Positions 23,281-35,815 of a DNA stretch of 64,000 bases are shown here, one piece after another. The DNA lies in NCBI GenBank assembly GCA_008360955.1, contig LUCM01008400.1, positions 193,248 to 257,247 on the forward strand. The letters are read 5' to 3'. The DNA comes from Fasciolopsis buskii. Lineage: Eukaryota > Platyhelminthes > Trematoda > Plagiorchiida > Fasciolidae. How positions within the stretch are numbered: position 1 is the first letter of the stretch; the number at the start of each line of letters is the position of its first letter. Both the position numbers and the translations under genes were made by a program. A model generated the notes under the pieces. The model did not search any database and had not been told where the DNA came from. It saw nothing but the letters and a program-made list of their open reading frames with translations.

Positions 23281-24714
23281 GTGGCAAGCATCGGAACTGT
23301 TTTCTCTGCAAGGTGTGCGAACATTGTGCCTCAGCTCCATGAAAACATACATATGCACATGTGTAACCCTACTTGCGCCACCGCCGCCGCTATCAATTCA
23401 GTTACTTCTATACTGACTCTTGTTTAATTTAGTTTGGTTTAATCTGTTTGTTTTATTTTCCTTCTATCTTTCCGTCTGTTCACTTTGTCCCCCACTTCCA
23501 TTTATTCGTCCAATGGAGCGGCTTGATTTGATTTGGTACAGCCAATTCTCTATTATTTTCCTTTCACTGTGAATACATAACCAAGACGGATGTATAGGGC
23601 ATTATCCTAAGAGCGCAACCTCAATCGGGCCACATCGACCCCTTGTTGCCGCGTTTTCACCCGGCACCACTTCAAGTTATGTTGCAGTTTTCTCAGTTTC
23701 TGTTTTTTTTTTGAATCCGCACTCACATGTTACTGTTGCTCATAGCGTCTTTCATTCACGTATTGGAATACATAGGCATCGGTTTTCGGGTATTCCGTTT
23801 GCTTCACATTCTTTTTTCTATCTCTTCGCGTTAGAGTGTCATTGTACGCTCACAGACGAATCGTCTGCGTGGCTGTGCCCATGTCTGCCGATTGTAATTC
23901 GGAATGGAACGTTCGTTTCCTTGAGTGTTTTACCACACGTTTGTTTGTATTGAAGCCGTGATTTTTTCATTTGATGAAATCTCCCTAGTCCGCTGCTTGA
24001 TATCTGCTCTTCTATGTCCACGTCATCCACATCATTTTTCTAAACGTTCCAACTACCGATTATTACCGTTGTTCCTCTTTATCCTTGTTTATTCCTTTCT
24101 CATTGCCCCCGAATAATATTATCAACTGCCTGAATTGATGGTGCTCACATAAATAATTTGGGTCTAGCACCTGAATGCAACCTTGCCCGTTGTGGGCCTT
24201 CAACTGATGAACACGAAATTGTTCCTTTTCTCAGTTCGTACCTACAGGTGCAGGTTTCATTTGCATCTTTGTGTCGGATGTCACCCACATGCTCCATTTG
24301 TCTTCTGTCCTCAGCGGACCTTTTCTAATTTGTCGCAATTAGGTTTTGATACACAAGAGCATCGATACCAGCTATCGTCCTCCGTCCTATTGCACATTCA
24401 CCTGGGCTTTTCTCGCCAGTGAATCGAGGAAGTTTGTTCTATGTACCTTCTGTTGAATGAGGTCATTATTTCCATCAACTTCTGGCGTTGGTTACTCTCG
24501 TTGCCCGGTTCTCCCTCATTTCGTCACTTCCACGCTTCTCCACTTTCCACGAGTCTTCTGTTTTGTCTATTTCAGTAAAATCCAACTCACCGCTGTTTTG
24601 ACTCATGCCCAAGTCTTGAAAACTTTCCAGACGGGTAGATGAACTTCGGTGAGTTTATCCTCTTTCAGCTAAGCTCATTCCTATCTTTGAACCCCATTTT
24701 CTTACCAGCGTCCC

Positions 24715-24748
24715 GTGTGTGTGTATGTGTGTGTATGTATGTATGTAC
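24715..24748. repeat. (TG)n/(TGTA)n microsatellite
   Basis: Imperfect GT and GTAT units within the probable 3' UTR. Confidence 0.85.
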
Positions 24749-25402
24749 TATGCATCTTTCTCATGCCGTCCAACCCGGTCTGCCACCCGCGAGCCTATCT
24801 ACATCTTCCTCTCACACACGCAGCTGCGTGCGAAGAAATGAGTTTTTCGAGTTATGTACTGTTCATTTCAAGGACAGCCACTCGTGTGTGGGTCTGCGTT
24901 CCTGTGTCTACCCGCTCCCGGGTTATTCTCATGTTGGTGCACATTGTTTCCCGCACAGATGTTTGTGCGTGCACTTTTTCTGTCGTTCGGTTATATCTTT
25001 GATTTTCGTCCTGGGTTGTTTCCCTTCTCTTTTCCAAGAACTAGCTGGATCAACTCCCTCCCTCTTCATTCACACACCACACACTCTTTATGGCTGCATT
25101 TTTCTAAATGTTTTTTTCACAAACTGTTAGGATTACATGGCTTGTTCTTTCATTACCACATTTCCTAGTATGCCTGTCTACTTGTGTTCTGTCAATAGAT
25201 AGAGCAAGAATGCGGTCTGTGCGGATCCTCGCTTTTAACATTTATACACATTCGGAAAAAGAAAGTTCGTCAAGCTCATCATTCGGTCTCTTCATTTATC
25301 CGCACAACGAAGCGTGCCATGTCCGCGTATTTTATAGGTCAGGCGTGAAATTCCTTCATATGATGGCTGACAACCTGCGTAATTCCTACAATTCCAGCTT
25401 CG

Positions 25403-25408
25403 AATAAA
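25403..25408 (+). terminator. Candidate polyadenylation signal, distal
   Basis: Canonical AATAAA followed about 15 bases later by a GT-rich element (TGTTCCGTGGTG), the usual arrangement of a cleavage site. It lies where the pyrimidine-rich tract ends and ordinary intergenic sequence begins. Confidence 0.45.
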
Positions 25409-26239
25409 GATACTAATCACTGTTCCGTGGTGCCGTCATTCACAGATAGGTATGCTAAAAAAATTTATTTCAGTTTTCCAGTTTATGCGAACGCCCGAAG
25501 CCAAGTTTGCTCTTGCGTCGATCCTTGACCGGATTTGATTACCAAAGGCGGTGTTCCTCAGGATTATCACCACCTTTTCCATGATATCATTGCGGTGATG
25601 GTAGAAATCGCCCCCTCATTTGAGAATAGTGGCACTGATATTTTGTGAGACAGGAAACTGTCTGAATAGCAGTATGTGGACCATAGTCTCCTACGTAGGG
25701 AGGATCCAAGCAGTTTGCATTTTTACTTCGACATTTGAACCACAGTAGATTTGGGTTTGGCCAGTTGATCGGTTCATCCGCCTCTTCTGGAAAGCCTTGC
25801 AGGGTCAGTGAAACACGACAAAGGGCAATAGCTCTATTTGATTGGGTGGGGGCTGCACTCGCTACGTCACAGTATCACCAGTGGGCTCTTGTAGCATTTT
25901 TTTAGGGAGGTCGCTTGCCACGCAAAAACCCACTACGCCCTCGATACTGCCGCTGTTTGTCCGCGGCCGCTCATTCGGTAGGTTCGAGCCTGCTTTATTC
26001 ACGGCTCACTAACTGAGTGGTGGCCGCTCACTTAGCTACAACCCAGGAAGGCGCCGAGCAACAGGCAACTCTCCCCTGAGTTCGTTATGCGTCCTCACTC
26101 CAAGCTGCCACGCCATCTGTTGACTTACTCATGGCTTTTTCCATTCCCTAGGAAAATTAGAATGAGACACGTTATGATGCTTGAATACTCGCCATATGTA
26201 GCGTGTGGCCCAACTTGGGAAGTTTAGTAAGCTTGATGT
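25409..26239. other. Intergenic stretch, possible tRNA-like repeat at 25930-26130
   Basis: No coding signal. Around 25986-25998 the string GGTTCGAGCCTGC resembles a tRNA B box and lies in GC-rich sequence unlike its surroundings, followed by an inverted CTCACTAACTGAGTGG. It may be a SINE fragment; no A box is clear. Confidence 0.3.
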
Positions 26240-27285
26240 CTTGTGGTAGAAGAGGTACCCACTAGTGGATTCTTTGCCTGCACATTGCTGACACAGTCAT
26301 TTCCATCGGATCTTAGCAATGCTGCCCAGACACCGATAGTCGAAAACCTTCAAGCGACGAACGTTTTCAGGCACGGAAACTCCATGCCCCACAAATATAA
26401 AGAAAAAAGAGTGCACTGCGACACAATGCACATAACATTTCAATTTCAGTGAAATACCAAGTCCTCGTCAAAAATGCTTCAGTCCAACGTACGCCACTTA
26501 AGATTTGGATATACATGCTCACTCCGACTGCCGCTAACTATCCCAGTCTTAGCAACACTACGCTTTGAAGATGCAGTGCATATACTAAGCGGTGTTACAA
26601 TTCATGTTAGTCTATTTGCTGCACGTTGCGTATGTTTCATAGATTCGAATGAACACACGAGGTAATCTGCGTAATCCAGGTCACAATTTTTCATCATTTG
26701 CTACTCACGGTCAGCTGCCTTTTATGAGCAACGAAGTTAGGACCGTAGGCGATAGTCTGTACCAAGTGCATTGCCCGCTTTGAGGTAACGACCAAAACCA
26801 AGGCGTTTTGGTCCAACCATAAGGGTTGCAAAGAGAGCATTGGACTGAACGAGCACACCGGTCTCCGGACACGTGTAACCTCACCGCTGAGTTTCTAGGG
26901 CATGTTTGCCGTCGTTCTACCAACGTTCACATTATCCCCATTTCCAAGTGTCGACAGTTTTGTAGATTTTGCCTGAGCCGTATAGCAGGGCCAGCCTTAC
27001 TGGTAGTGTATAAACTCGTCCTTTGATTAGTTAGTGGATGTCACCTCGATGCAACATGTTTCAGTTTGTCTAAAATCAACTGTAGAAATCTAGCTGCCGA
27101 AATCTGCTTCCAACTCCGCCCCTCCGACAATGAAATTCGGTTTTGTGACAGTTCAACTGTGCAACCACTCTGTACTTCGGAGGTGCACAACTCATCTTAA
27201 GCGTAGCTATGCTGTCTTTGAGACGGTCGAGGAACACCTGCAAAATACTTGGGTCCTCACTCAAGCACAACGGCACCCTACTGAG
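26240..27285 (-). mobile_element. RTE-type LINE reverse transcriptase remnant, copy 2, interrupted
   Basis: Minus strand, read from high to low coordinates. It shows SEDPSILQVFLDRLKDS near 27250, APPKYRVV near 27170, LIKGRVYTLPVRLALLYGS near 27030-26975, then after about 570 bases RRLKVFDYRCLGSIAKIRW near 26370-26310. These are the region after the YADD motif and the C-terminal part of the RTE polymerase. The two last blocks are normally only about 20 residues apart, so 26.40-26.97 kb is probably an insertion. Stops and frameshifts make it non-functional. A different portion of the protein survives than in copy 1. Confidence 0.7.
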
Positions 27286-28689
27286 TTACGTCAAACAATC
27301 TGTTGTCCGAACGAAGATCAGTTTATGCATCCTCACTTGAAGATAAGCTATTTACATAACCATATCAACTACGAAATAGAAAAGGAACAGTGAGAGAGGA
27401 CACTCATAATGGATGTCACCTCTCCTGGTGAGATCGAGTGAAAAATAGTCATAAGCGCGAACTCGGATTCCCCTGTTCCCATCCGGAGGTCTAAAAAGTG
27501 TGAGGAATTTCTCTGACTCGGCCTTCGGTTAGAGACGGGGCTACAGAATTTCGCGACTGGCTTGGTCGAGTCCCGTTTACATTTCAAGAAAGGTAGTAGT
27601 CTTGCGCACTTCGTAAAACGAAGGTAGGATCGGTACAATTTGGTAACCGGAGTGACTGTCACGCATACGCCCTCCGAAGGTACTGTCGTTTCAAACTTCA
27701 GTCCGAAAAAATTAGATTTAACTTGGAAATCATGAAGTTGGTTTGATAAACCATCATTTTTTGTCTCAGGAAGACCGAGACTCGTTTAATTGGCATGTAG
27801 CGCGCCTGACAAAACTGACGTCAGTTTGGATGACAAGCGGTCTGTTGTGAAAATGAGCAAACTCAGTCCCTAACTGATTGACCATGACAGCGTGAAAAGA
27901 TCCTGTTTTAACGGGACTGTACCTTGACATAGTATGACTACTTGTTTGCTTCCATGACAGGGTGGCTCATCTCAAGCTGAAGTTCCAATCACACCGGGAA
28001 CGTCAATGGGTAGAGGCCTAACGAAGTAACCTCTTGGCTCTCCGAGCCGGGAGTTGACCTGATTAGGCAGCTCAATTGGAAAAACGAATAGATGAATAAT
28101 TGATTCAAGCAGATGGGCTTCCACTCAGCTATATCCCACTGCCTTGCGGTCAGGTTACTGTCAGAACCAAAGGCTTTGGTTGACAACCCTAATCGTTCTG
28201 CTTAGCCGCTGGACTCCCCAGCAGTACTCGTCCATCGATCCTCATTAGTTACATGCCTACAGGTCGTTCCATACTGCATCGGTCGTCGCGCAGGATAATC
28301 AGGACCGCGTTGCCAGTTGCATCGAGCTGGATGAGTAATGATAAGTATGCTACTGATCAGAGATCCCTCTCTTTTATTCAACCTGTCTCTTCTGTCTCCA
28401 ACCCAATTTCCCTGATCCCTCCTGCCTACCCATAGCGTTCCCACTGGTAATACGCCCGATACTCGCAGTGGTTCATTGTCAGACAGTGTAATAGGTGGTT
28501 TTTAGACGGCTAGCTTACATTTTCTAGAGCCTTGTCAGCCTCTGAATCTCGGTTCCTTCACTTTCATACCGATCGCTCAACAGGTGTGCTTGGCTCTGAC
28601 AGTGGGCTCACTCTCGATTGATGTCTGATGCGCAAGTAAAACACAAACTCAGGATTTGAATAGAGTAACTTAACTAATTGTGTCTAATG
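27286..28689. other. Intergenic stretch, nothing assigned
   Basis: Small frames on both strands (up to 97 codons) overlap each other and match nothing I know. No repeat partner found in the window. Confidence 0.4.
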
Positions 28690-29190
28690 TCTCGTCAAGA
28701 TATTTCCTGCACACTTCAGGAGACGAAGCAGTTCAAGCTGTGGGTCAACGCGGGGTAAGACTGGTCTGAAGTGAGAAGGCTGAAGCGGCCCTTTTAGACT
28801 ATATCCCGGTTAATAGTCGCTTGTGCGCCGTGAAACTGCAGAGATTAGTCGCCGTCCGGAAGGATAGTTGTGTTGAGTGCAGCTTATTCGTTATCTCGAC
28901 ATACGCCCCCAAAGACTGCAGCCCTGACACACAAAATGACGAGTTCGCCATAGAACTCATCACTCTTTGTAGTGATAACAGGTGATTTTAATGCACAAGT
29001 TGGAAAACTTAGTGCATCGGAAGCCCGTTTAGGTGGGCGATGCGCCTTACCTGCTCAGCGAACAGATAACAGGGGAGGACTTCTCCAGTTTTTTGTAGAC
29101 AATAACGTATTCCTATCCAGTAAGAATCTCCGACAAAGTTCGCGTCGCACAGCGACATGGCGCTCAAACTGGACATGTNCAGCGAACTTA
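28690..29190 (+). mobile_element. RTE-type LINE endonuclease (APE-like) remnant
   Basis: Plus-strand translation across frame changes follows the AP-endonuclease-like domain of RTE elements. It shows SRYFLHTSGDEAVQAVGQRG near 28695, YIPVNSRLCAVKLQ near 28810, LFVISTYAPKDCSPDT near 28890, FNAQVGKLSASEARLGGR near 28990-29040, and QRTDNRGGLLQFFVDNNVFL near 29060-29115. The catalytic block around GDFNAQVG is recognisable. One N (29179) lies near the 3' end. The polymerase is not found downstream, and the two RT remnants in the window are on the other strand, so this is a separate insertion. Confidence 0.75.
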
Positions 29191-31574
29191 GATAAAGTAG
29201 GTGTCTCACGTCTTCGTGGTTTGGGTTCGAAAGACCCGACAACAACCTGGCCGGAGACAAAGTGGCGGTCGTGTTGTCATTTTCTGTCGAATCAGAGTGA
29301 TTGAAAAAATGCGTTTGTAGAGTTAGACTATGTTCCGTGTGCTGGCTGGCGCATTCTGCATAGGTCTACTCCCTGCTCCCTTTGGATATCCACTCTTTTT
29401 ATATAAACATGTGACCTTGGGGAAAAGGCAGCGGTCAGCGAGGTTAACCTTGCTGTTTAATGCCGAATGATGATGGAAAAATTGCCGTAGTACCTAACAC
29501 GAAATGCATGCTGACGTCTTTTTTCGTTGGCTAACTCTGTCCATTTTGGAAGTTCTTCCTTTCTATAGCATCGCGCAACTTTTTGGGAATGCAGAGACCA
29601 TTGTGGATAGCGTTCTTGTTTGACATTGAACGAGAATGATAAGGTGAAATGTATCCTAGAGGACGTTGCAACTCCACTTCATATTTTGTCATTTCAGTGT
29701 GAATTTTAATTAATTTAAGGTCGAAATTCTATAGCTAATCCATGGGGAATATTGCTCACAAGCAATTTCAAGTTTTTACAGGTTGATATTTCGAATTCAA
29801 ATCCACAGCGTCATGTTTTTCCTACAATCTGTCCCGCTGATTAACTCCATTGTCTATGGAGAACGATGTCTGTCTGTATCGTTTCGCTAACTGAAATGAT
29901 GGCTTTTCTAATTCCACATAGCACTGAGACAGAAAGAATGCACATTTGAGGACTGCACTACAGACGCCGTTTACGGGACACTAAAACGATGATATTTTCG
30001 TAGCTTTAGCTTTAATATTTCTATGGGTTCGTGAAGCCTATTATAGGCGTTTTTATCTTCAGAGCCCTGCGGTGCAGATGCACGCAACGTGCCTTTTATC
30101 GATGCTCTTGTGAAAGTATGAGCCGGTTTCAATGCAGATAGCGATGATGTATTTTCGGGGTAATTGAGTGGGTCCTGCCACAACTCAGTACAATTTATTT
30201 GGCCTTTGGATGGACGGATAAGGAACGACAGTCGTTGTCCGGGGTCAAGAACGGAAATCATAACCGCCTATTTTTCGCGTTTTTTAACTGCGTTTGTGGC
30301 ATATGCCACACAAACTAATCAACGTAATTAGTACATTCCGAAACCTAATATCTTCTAGGAAGTAAATGTTCTGCAGCTCGATTGCTCACTGGAGCAAGTT
30401 ATCTCACTAATGGCCATGTCCATCATAGTTGGCAATGTGTAAGCGTAAACGAAGTGCCATTCGTATTCTTCTTGAAGTACTTAGAGATTACCACTATGTC
30501 CTGGAATTATCAATAGTGCATAAAAATACAAGTTTCGGTAATTGGCCGTTAATGGCTTGTCGATCATTTTGGGTGTTCACCTTCTGGACGGCTAAAATCT
30601 TACCAAGGATGCACATCGGTGGTGGGCTGGGATCCGCCGTTGTTGCAACTACTTTCTTTCCATAAACTAATGGAGGGATGATATGTGAATATGAACCGTC
30701 AAGCCACATGTACATGAACTAGTACAAATTGATGATCAAGCACAAATTACCAAGGTTGTTCAGTGGGGCGATTTGGTCCCTCGGTTTGCAAGCATGTGCA
30801 CTTGTTTATGTGCATACCTATGATTTGTCTCCACCACGGCATCTAACTCGTGACTTTACACACTTCATGTATGAATACATCCATCGTTTAATACCTATCT
30901 AGGTACATTATCATTAGATACAGTTAAACAAAAAGGACAAAAAATGATGAGGTCGTTATGTACAATCTAACGTTCATACCATATGAGCTCCTTCTGTCCA
31001 CTTCATCAGGTTCAATTTTATATGCAAACAAACAACAATCCGCGAAAACGAAGACAATCCACCGATCGATCAGCCCTACTGCCCCCCTCCCCTTGTTGCC
31101 CTATTACTAGCGTCAAGCTGTTGGCGACGCCAATACAAAAAATGCCAAGCCTCGTGTGGTCCTCTTTTTGTTTTCTATCAGCTACCTGGTTGTTTACTTT
31201 ATACGACCAGCATGACTTTACGCATAATTCAAATTGTGGTCGATTCTTTGTAATCCCACACCACAGCATTGGGCTTTCAGGTGAAATATTCCGTAGTGAT
31301 GCAGTTGGTTCACTATCGTTGAGATGCTAAAGGCAGTCACCGCGACGTGATCGATCCCGTTCTTAAGCGAACTAATTGTACTTCTGAAGTATTTCGTCAA
31401 AGCCACCGGGTTTTGACCGGTGCGGTTATCCAGATGAAGCAATTTGGCATTGCATAGAGTGGCTTTTGGACATCGGAATCTCGGTTTACTTTTAAGTTGT
31501 ACATATATCACGGATTTTGAAGCGCTGAAGTATTTTCTTTATTAATATTTTGGAGGTTCTACCAACTAAATGAC
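29191..31574. other. Intergenic stretch, nothing assigned
   Basis: AT-rich; scattered frames up to 115 codons with no family match, in overlapping pairs on opposite strands (for example 30983-31330 plus and 31218-31511 minus). Confidence 0.4.
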
Positions 31575-31730
31575 TGTCACATACGTTTGCACAAACGTCT
31601 AAAAACTGTTTTTGCGGTTTCTGGTTCTCTGTTGCCCATTGTTTTACAATAGTCGTATGGCGAACGATCGACATTAATCGGTACTGTGTTTGTATTGGTC
31701 CTTAGCTGGCCAGTCATGTGTCCTCGTGAT
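31575..31730 (-). repeat. Repeat family E, inverted copy
   Basis: Its reverse complement aligns with 43695-43840. Blocks AGGACCAAT, CCGATT and AACAGAGAACCAG are conserved, with many substitutions between. Both copies keep an open peptide containing TVPI-(N/D)-(V/I)-DRSP. Confidence 0.6.
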
Positions 31731-33770
31731 GCACTTAGGCATAAATTTGAGTTGTACGTCAGTATTTGATAAAGCAATTCACAGCACCATCGTTGTCCCA
31801 CTCTACCATCCCTCAGCCTTAACAAAAATTTGATGAAATATCAGCAAATATGAATTTAGTTACATGGTCCTCCTATCGCACGTGTTTATGGGCTGTTGTA
31901 AAACCTGTTAAATGTGAGTGACCTTAGTTGTTAAGATAAACTGGGTTCTTAATGGATTATGGAAATCTCATACAATTGTTTGAAAAGGTATTAGTATTCA
32001 CCGTAGTTTTTTGCTCACAAGTGCTGACTCTCACTCCTGTTCTACAGTGACACTTATTTTAACATGTCCAGTCGCAATTACGTCTGTACCGACAAGCTGA
32101 AGCTACTCATTTGATAACTGGGATATTTTGCGCCAACTTCAGTCCAATATTCACCGTTAATTATAAACCAGAGAATCTTCATTTAGGAGCGATCTTGATT
32201 TACGTCAAATTCGACCATACACTAACGTCGTTCACCGATAGTAGTTACATTTTTCCAATCAGATCAGGACTGATACATTACTAATGGAATTGGGAGCCTG
32301 ATTTATTTATCTTATCTTATCTTCTGAGGTTTTCTTGAGATAGTTTAGGCGCTTTCTTTTGTTCTTATATGACTCTGGTCAACCACATCGTTAGTTACTT
32401 CTTGTACGCTGCGCTCCACTCGATAAAAAGCGCTTCAATTCATCATCTCTCAGTAACGGGAAGCTTCGAATGACAACCTGAATTCGTTTCACTCGGTCCG
32501 GTTGCTTTTGAACTTGTTCGCAAACCTTAATTTCATTTACAGTGCATAACCGTGCATTGGGAATTATCTTGATATAGCATAGATAATGTTCAAACGGTTG
32601 CATTTTCACTAACAGTCACCTTTGTTACTCGAGTCGGGTATTGAAAAAGCCTGTTCACGCATATAGGGTCGGATATAAAACTGCCTTTCGGGTCACTATC
32701 TTTCTGAATCTGGCAGCAATGTGTTTAAAATATTCACAGTCCGGAACGGAGAGGTCGAACGATATGATGCTAACTTGTTCCATTTCCATTGAACCCCACC
32801 GGGTGGTAGAACAATCTTGTGTTGATGCTTTTCATTCTCCTACCGTACTTTGTTGTTGAAATCCAAGTTGGTGGATAAGAAAATGATCACGAAATTAACA
32901 ATCACTTTAGACTGATGCAAACTAAAGCCTCCATAAACAAGCATCCACGTATTGATGGTGATAGTGCTGTGAGTGATCCGTAGATTCTCGATTTGTAGAT
33001 GCCTATTGCACATTGCACAGTGACGGGATGCTTACGGTTCACCGTTTAGAAAAATAAGTGCCCCCTATCTTATTATTTTCACTCAACAACACTTCCCAAA
33101 AGTGGTGGATGAACAGGGGATTCGCCCGCTGGAGCGAATTCTCAAGTCGTATTTTTGCATGAGGTGGTTAGCGAATTGACCTTTTAATAAAACTGAATTA
33201 AGCTAAACCTTTCAGGTATTTCAAACTGGACAAATGAACATATCAAAAGATAGTCCCGAAAATCAGTTGACCTTGGTCTCAAATTAGATTTTGCTTCTAA
33301 AACATCGTCCCAGAAGCAAACATCTTAACGGAACGTATATATTTAGTTTATCAAGCAATGTTTTCTGTAGTACGGAATCCCGTCACACAACCAGCTGTAG
33401 TGGGAAGATGTTATTAGACTATGCAATTGCTGCACAATCGTTATAGTGGGAGGTGTTCAGATTTCCGAAATTAACTTCCAGTTTGCAATGCTCATTGTTG
33501 TAAGGTTCCAGATGAAATTACACTTTAAATGCTTCATAAGATGGGGTGTTTGAGCAGTCCAATGCTTTCATACAAACACATGAGACATGATCAGAATAGT
33601 ATCAGAGCATTTATTGAGTGAATAGAATTCACCTAACTGCTTAAGAGCTTTTCAAGGGCTCTAATCAAAAATCAATGGGGCCTCGAATCTGTGAACTGAA
33701 CTAATCCACCGAAATTGCAGAGAACGATCCAGTGTTAAACATCTTGTCCGTGCGATACGTTTCCTCGCAG
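31731..33770. other. Intergenic stretch, nothing assigned
   Basis: No repeat partner or protein family recognised. Minus-strand 72-codon frame at 32391-32609 is charged and helix-like but unplaced. Confidence 0.4.
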
Positions 33771-33967
33771 TGAGCTGGAATGCACGCACAAACCTCTCAG
33801 AAGAAGTCGCACCTTATAATCTAGCAAGCGACAGTGGTCAACTATCAACATCGAGAATTTGGACAAATTTACCAAGTAGGGAACTCATTGCCGGTCAGTT
33901 TTTAATTCTGCAGTGTTTAAACGCCCGTGGCCCCACTCCACCAAAATCAGTTAGTACAGCCATATAA
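33771..33967 (+). other. Fibronectin-III-like peptide after a splice-acceptor-like site (uncertain)
   Basis: A consensus-like acceptor (TTTCCTCGCAG) ends at 33770. The open frame after it begins SWNART and ends LNARGPTPPKSVST, which resembles the first and last strands of a fibronectin type III repeat (VSW... and N..GPGPPS). The middle does not fit well, and no good donor follows before the stop at 33965-33967. It could be a decayed exon or a coincidence. Confidence 0.2.
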
Positions 33968-34778
33968 CCCAGATTCTGCCTTGAATATTTTTGGTTTCAC
34001 ATTTTTCCTGTGTCAGTAGATTTGTACTTGCCATTCAGTCTAATCACCGGTTTCATCTCCAATGAGCAGCAACTGCTTGCGGCTGCATCCTTTACGTTAA
34101 AGATATTTAGAATGAAATTTGATAATTTTCGACTATGTTGTACATTTTTTGTATTATTAGGTAAAAAAGTAAAATGTTACTGTTTTTATGGTTAAGGTTT
34201 GCAGTTTGCCGACTCGATGTAGGTGGAAGCCACCTCACGAGATCAGTTGATCTCAATATGCCAGTGGTCTCCAACATGCTCCTTAGAAAGCGTAAAACAT
34301 TTACTGTTCTAACCTTAAATAAGATTTCATATAAATGCACTTCGTTATATTTTAGTAGTATTTCGAGGAGCGAGCCTATGGCGAACCATAAATGGAGACC
34401 TTCACCGTCCCAAATAGCACCGTTGTGTATGCGTCAGTTAGAATCCGCATGTATAGAGAAACTGAAGCGTTATTGCCAGGTCGAGTTAATTTTGGGATTG
34501 CGAAAGTTCAAGGACGTCCACAGGCAAAATGGTCACAGCGGAAAGTGTAAGCAGAAAGGGATTTAGGGTGCCTCAGACAGTGGTCAGAGAAGCTAGCAGA
34601 ACTGAAATAGGTGAAACGAATGTTAAACTTATGACACAATTTTTCATTTTCCGCGTATCATTTCTTGTCCGTAAGTGATGATTCCCGGCAGCGAAAATTG
34701 TTTTCGTCGTCGTAGTCTCATCCGCCTATGATTATGACGGATACTTCCACCAAACACTACGGATTTCTAATCAAATTT
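33968..34778. other. Intergenic stretch, unrecognised 130-codon frame
   Basis: Plus-strand frame 34174-34566 has no family match, no repeat partner here and no splice support. Confidence 0.35.
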
Positions 34779-35815
34779 TGTGAACTAGAAACAGTTTTTG
34801 TCATCGTAGACTCATCGGTTTAGTACACAAAACGATATGGAATTCAAATCAAAGTCACTTAACTGGCCTTGCATAGATTGGTCTAATTCTCTGGTCCACG
34901 AGAACCGACGATCACACGAAGCCGCATATTCTGAATGAGTCAGCTCTACGAAAATCGTGCTCGCCTGGATAGGGCTAACTTCATTGACTCATACTTCAAC
35001 CAAATGTTGATAACGACAAACGAATGTTCAAGGGGTTAAGTAATTTGATGAATTGAGCTTTGATCCGTACTTCGATTTCCCACCTAATAATATCCCACAC
35101 CCAGCAGAATGATTGTAAGTGAGCCCAGTTGCAAGCAAATCCGCAAACATGGACTGCACATCTTACGATTTTCGTGTTTAGTCAAATGGATCACAATGAT
35201 ATGTGGGTCATAACTAGACTTTGATTCCACCGTGTGGATGAACCACATGCGACAAAATTAATCGATGCAGTGGAACATTGTCATTTCGAAAGATCAGCTG
35301 AGGTCACACAATGTGCACAATGTGCATTACATCGGACGAGTAAGCCATCCGATTGTTTGTCACACGTGATACACTACAAGCCCGATTAGTTGGCCCTGGC
35401 GGTCGACGCCCATTAAAATCGGGGTAGAAATCGCCAATATCAGGTGGTTTCGCACTTGGGTTGATGGTATGCGTGCTCTCCCAGTACACTCAAATAGGTT
35501 CGGCCGGCAAAACAACAAATATTGAAACCCATGAATCCGCTATGTCGGACCACATCAACAGTTTTAAATTTCAAAATGTGAGCAAGAATCTAGGTTTACA
35601 CGCGTGGTCTGAAGTTGGCACATTTCCCGTCAATGTAGCTATACTTTTGGTCATGCTAACTACAACGGGTCATCAGAATGAACATATAAGTCAAGGCTAA
35701 GCCCCGACCCAACAGGGCGGGCGAAATGATCTTCACATCGTCAGTTTGAGTGGAAGTTGTCCCAGCAGTTTCGGTCCGGTTTCTGTCTGATTTCCGATTC
35801 ACGTTTATCAATCTT
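34779..35815 (-). mobile_element. 1.03-kb element, inverted copy 1
   Basis: Reverse complement of 50318-51350 along its whole length, about 98% alike by eye (differences are mostly single transitions). No long coding frame; the longest shared one is about 61 codons. Neither copy shows clear terminal inverted repeats or TG...CA ends. Similarity stops at both ends at the same points, so this looks like two insertions of one non-autonomous element rather than part of a larger duplication. I do not recognise it. Confidence 0.8.

Larger units (their letters stand above)
21964..25408 (+). other. Probable 3' UTR of USF-like gene
   Basis: About 3.4 kb downstream of the stop codon, strongly pyrimidine-rich on the coding strand, without recognised transposon remnants, ending at an AATAAA. 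Many short open frames occur because purine-poor sequence has few stop codons; none shows a protein family. A TG/TGTA microsatellite sits at 24715-24748. UTR status is inferred from position and composition only. Confidence 0.45.

Noticed and set aside
24639..25130. 163-codon frame in the 3' UTR region
   Set aside because: It runs through a TG/TGTA microsatellite and pyrimidine-rich DNA that lacks stops by composition; overlapping frames are equally open.
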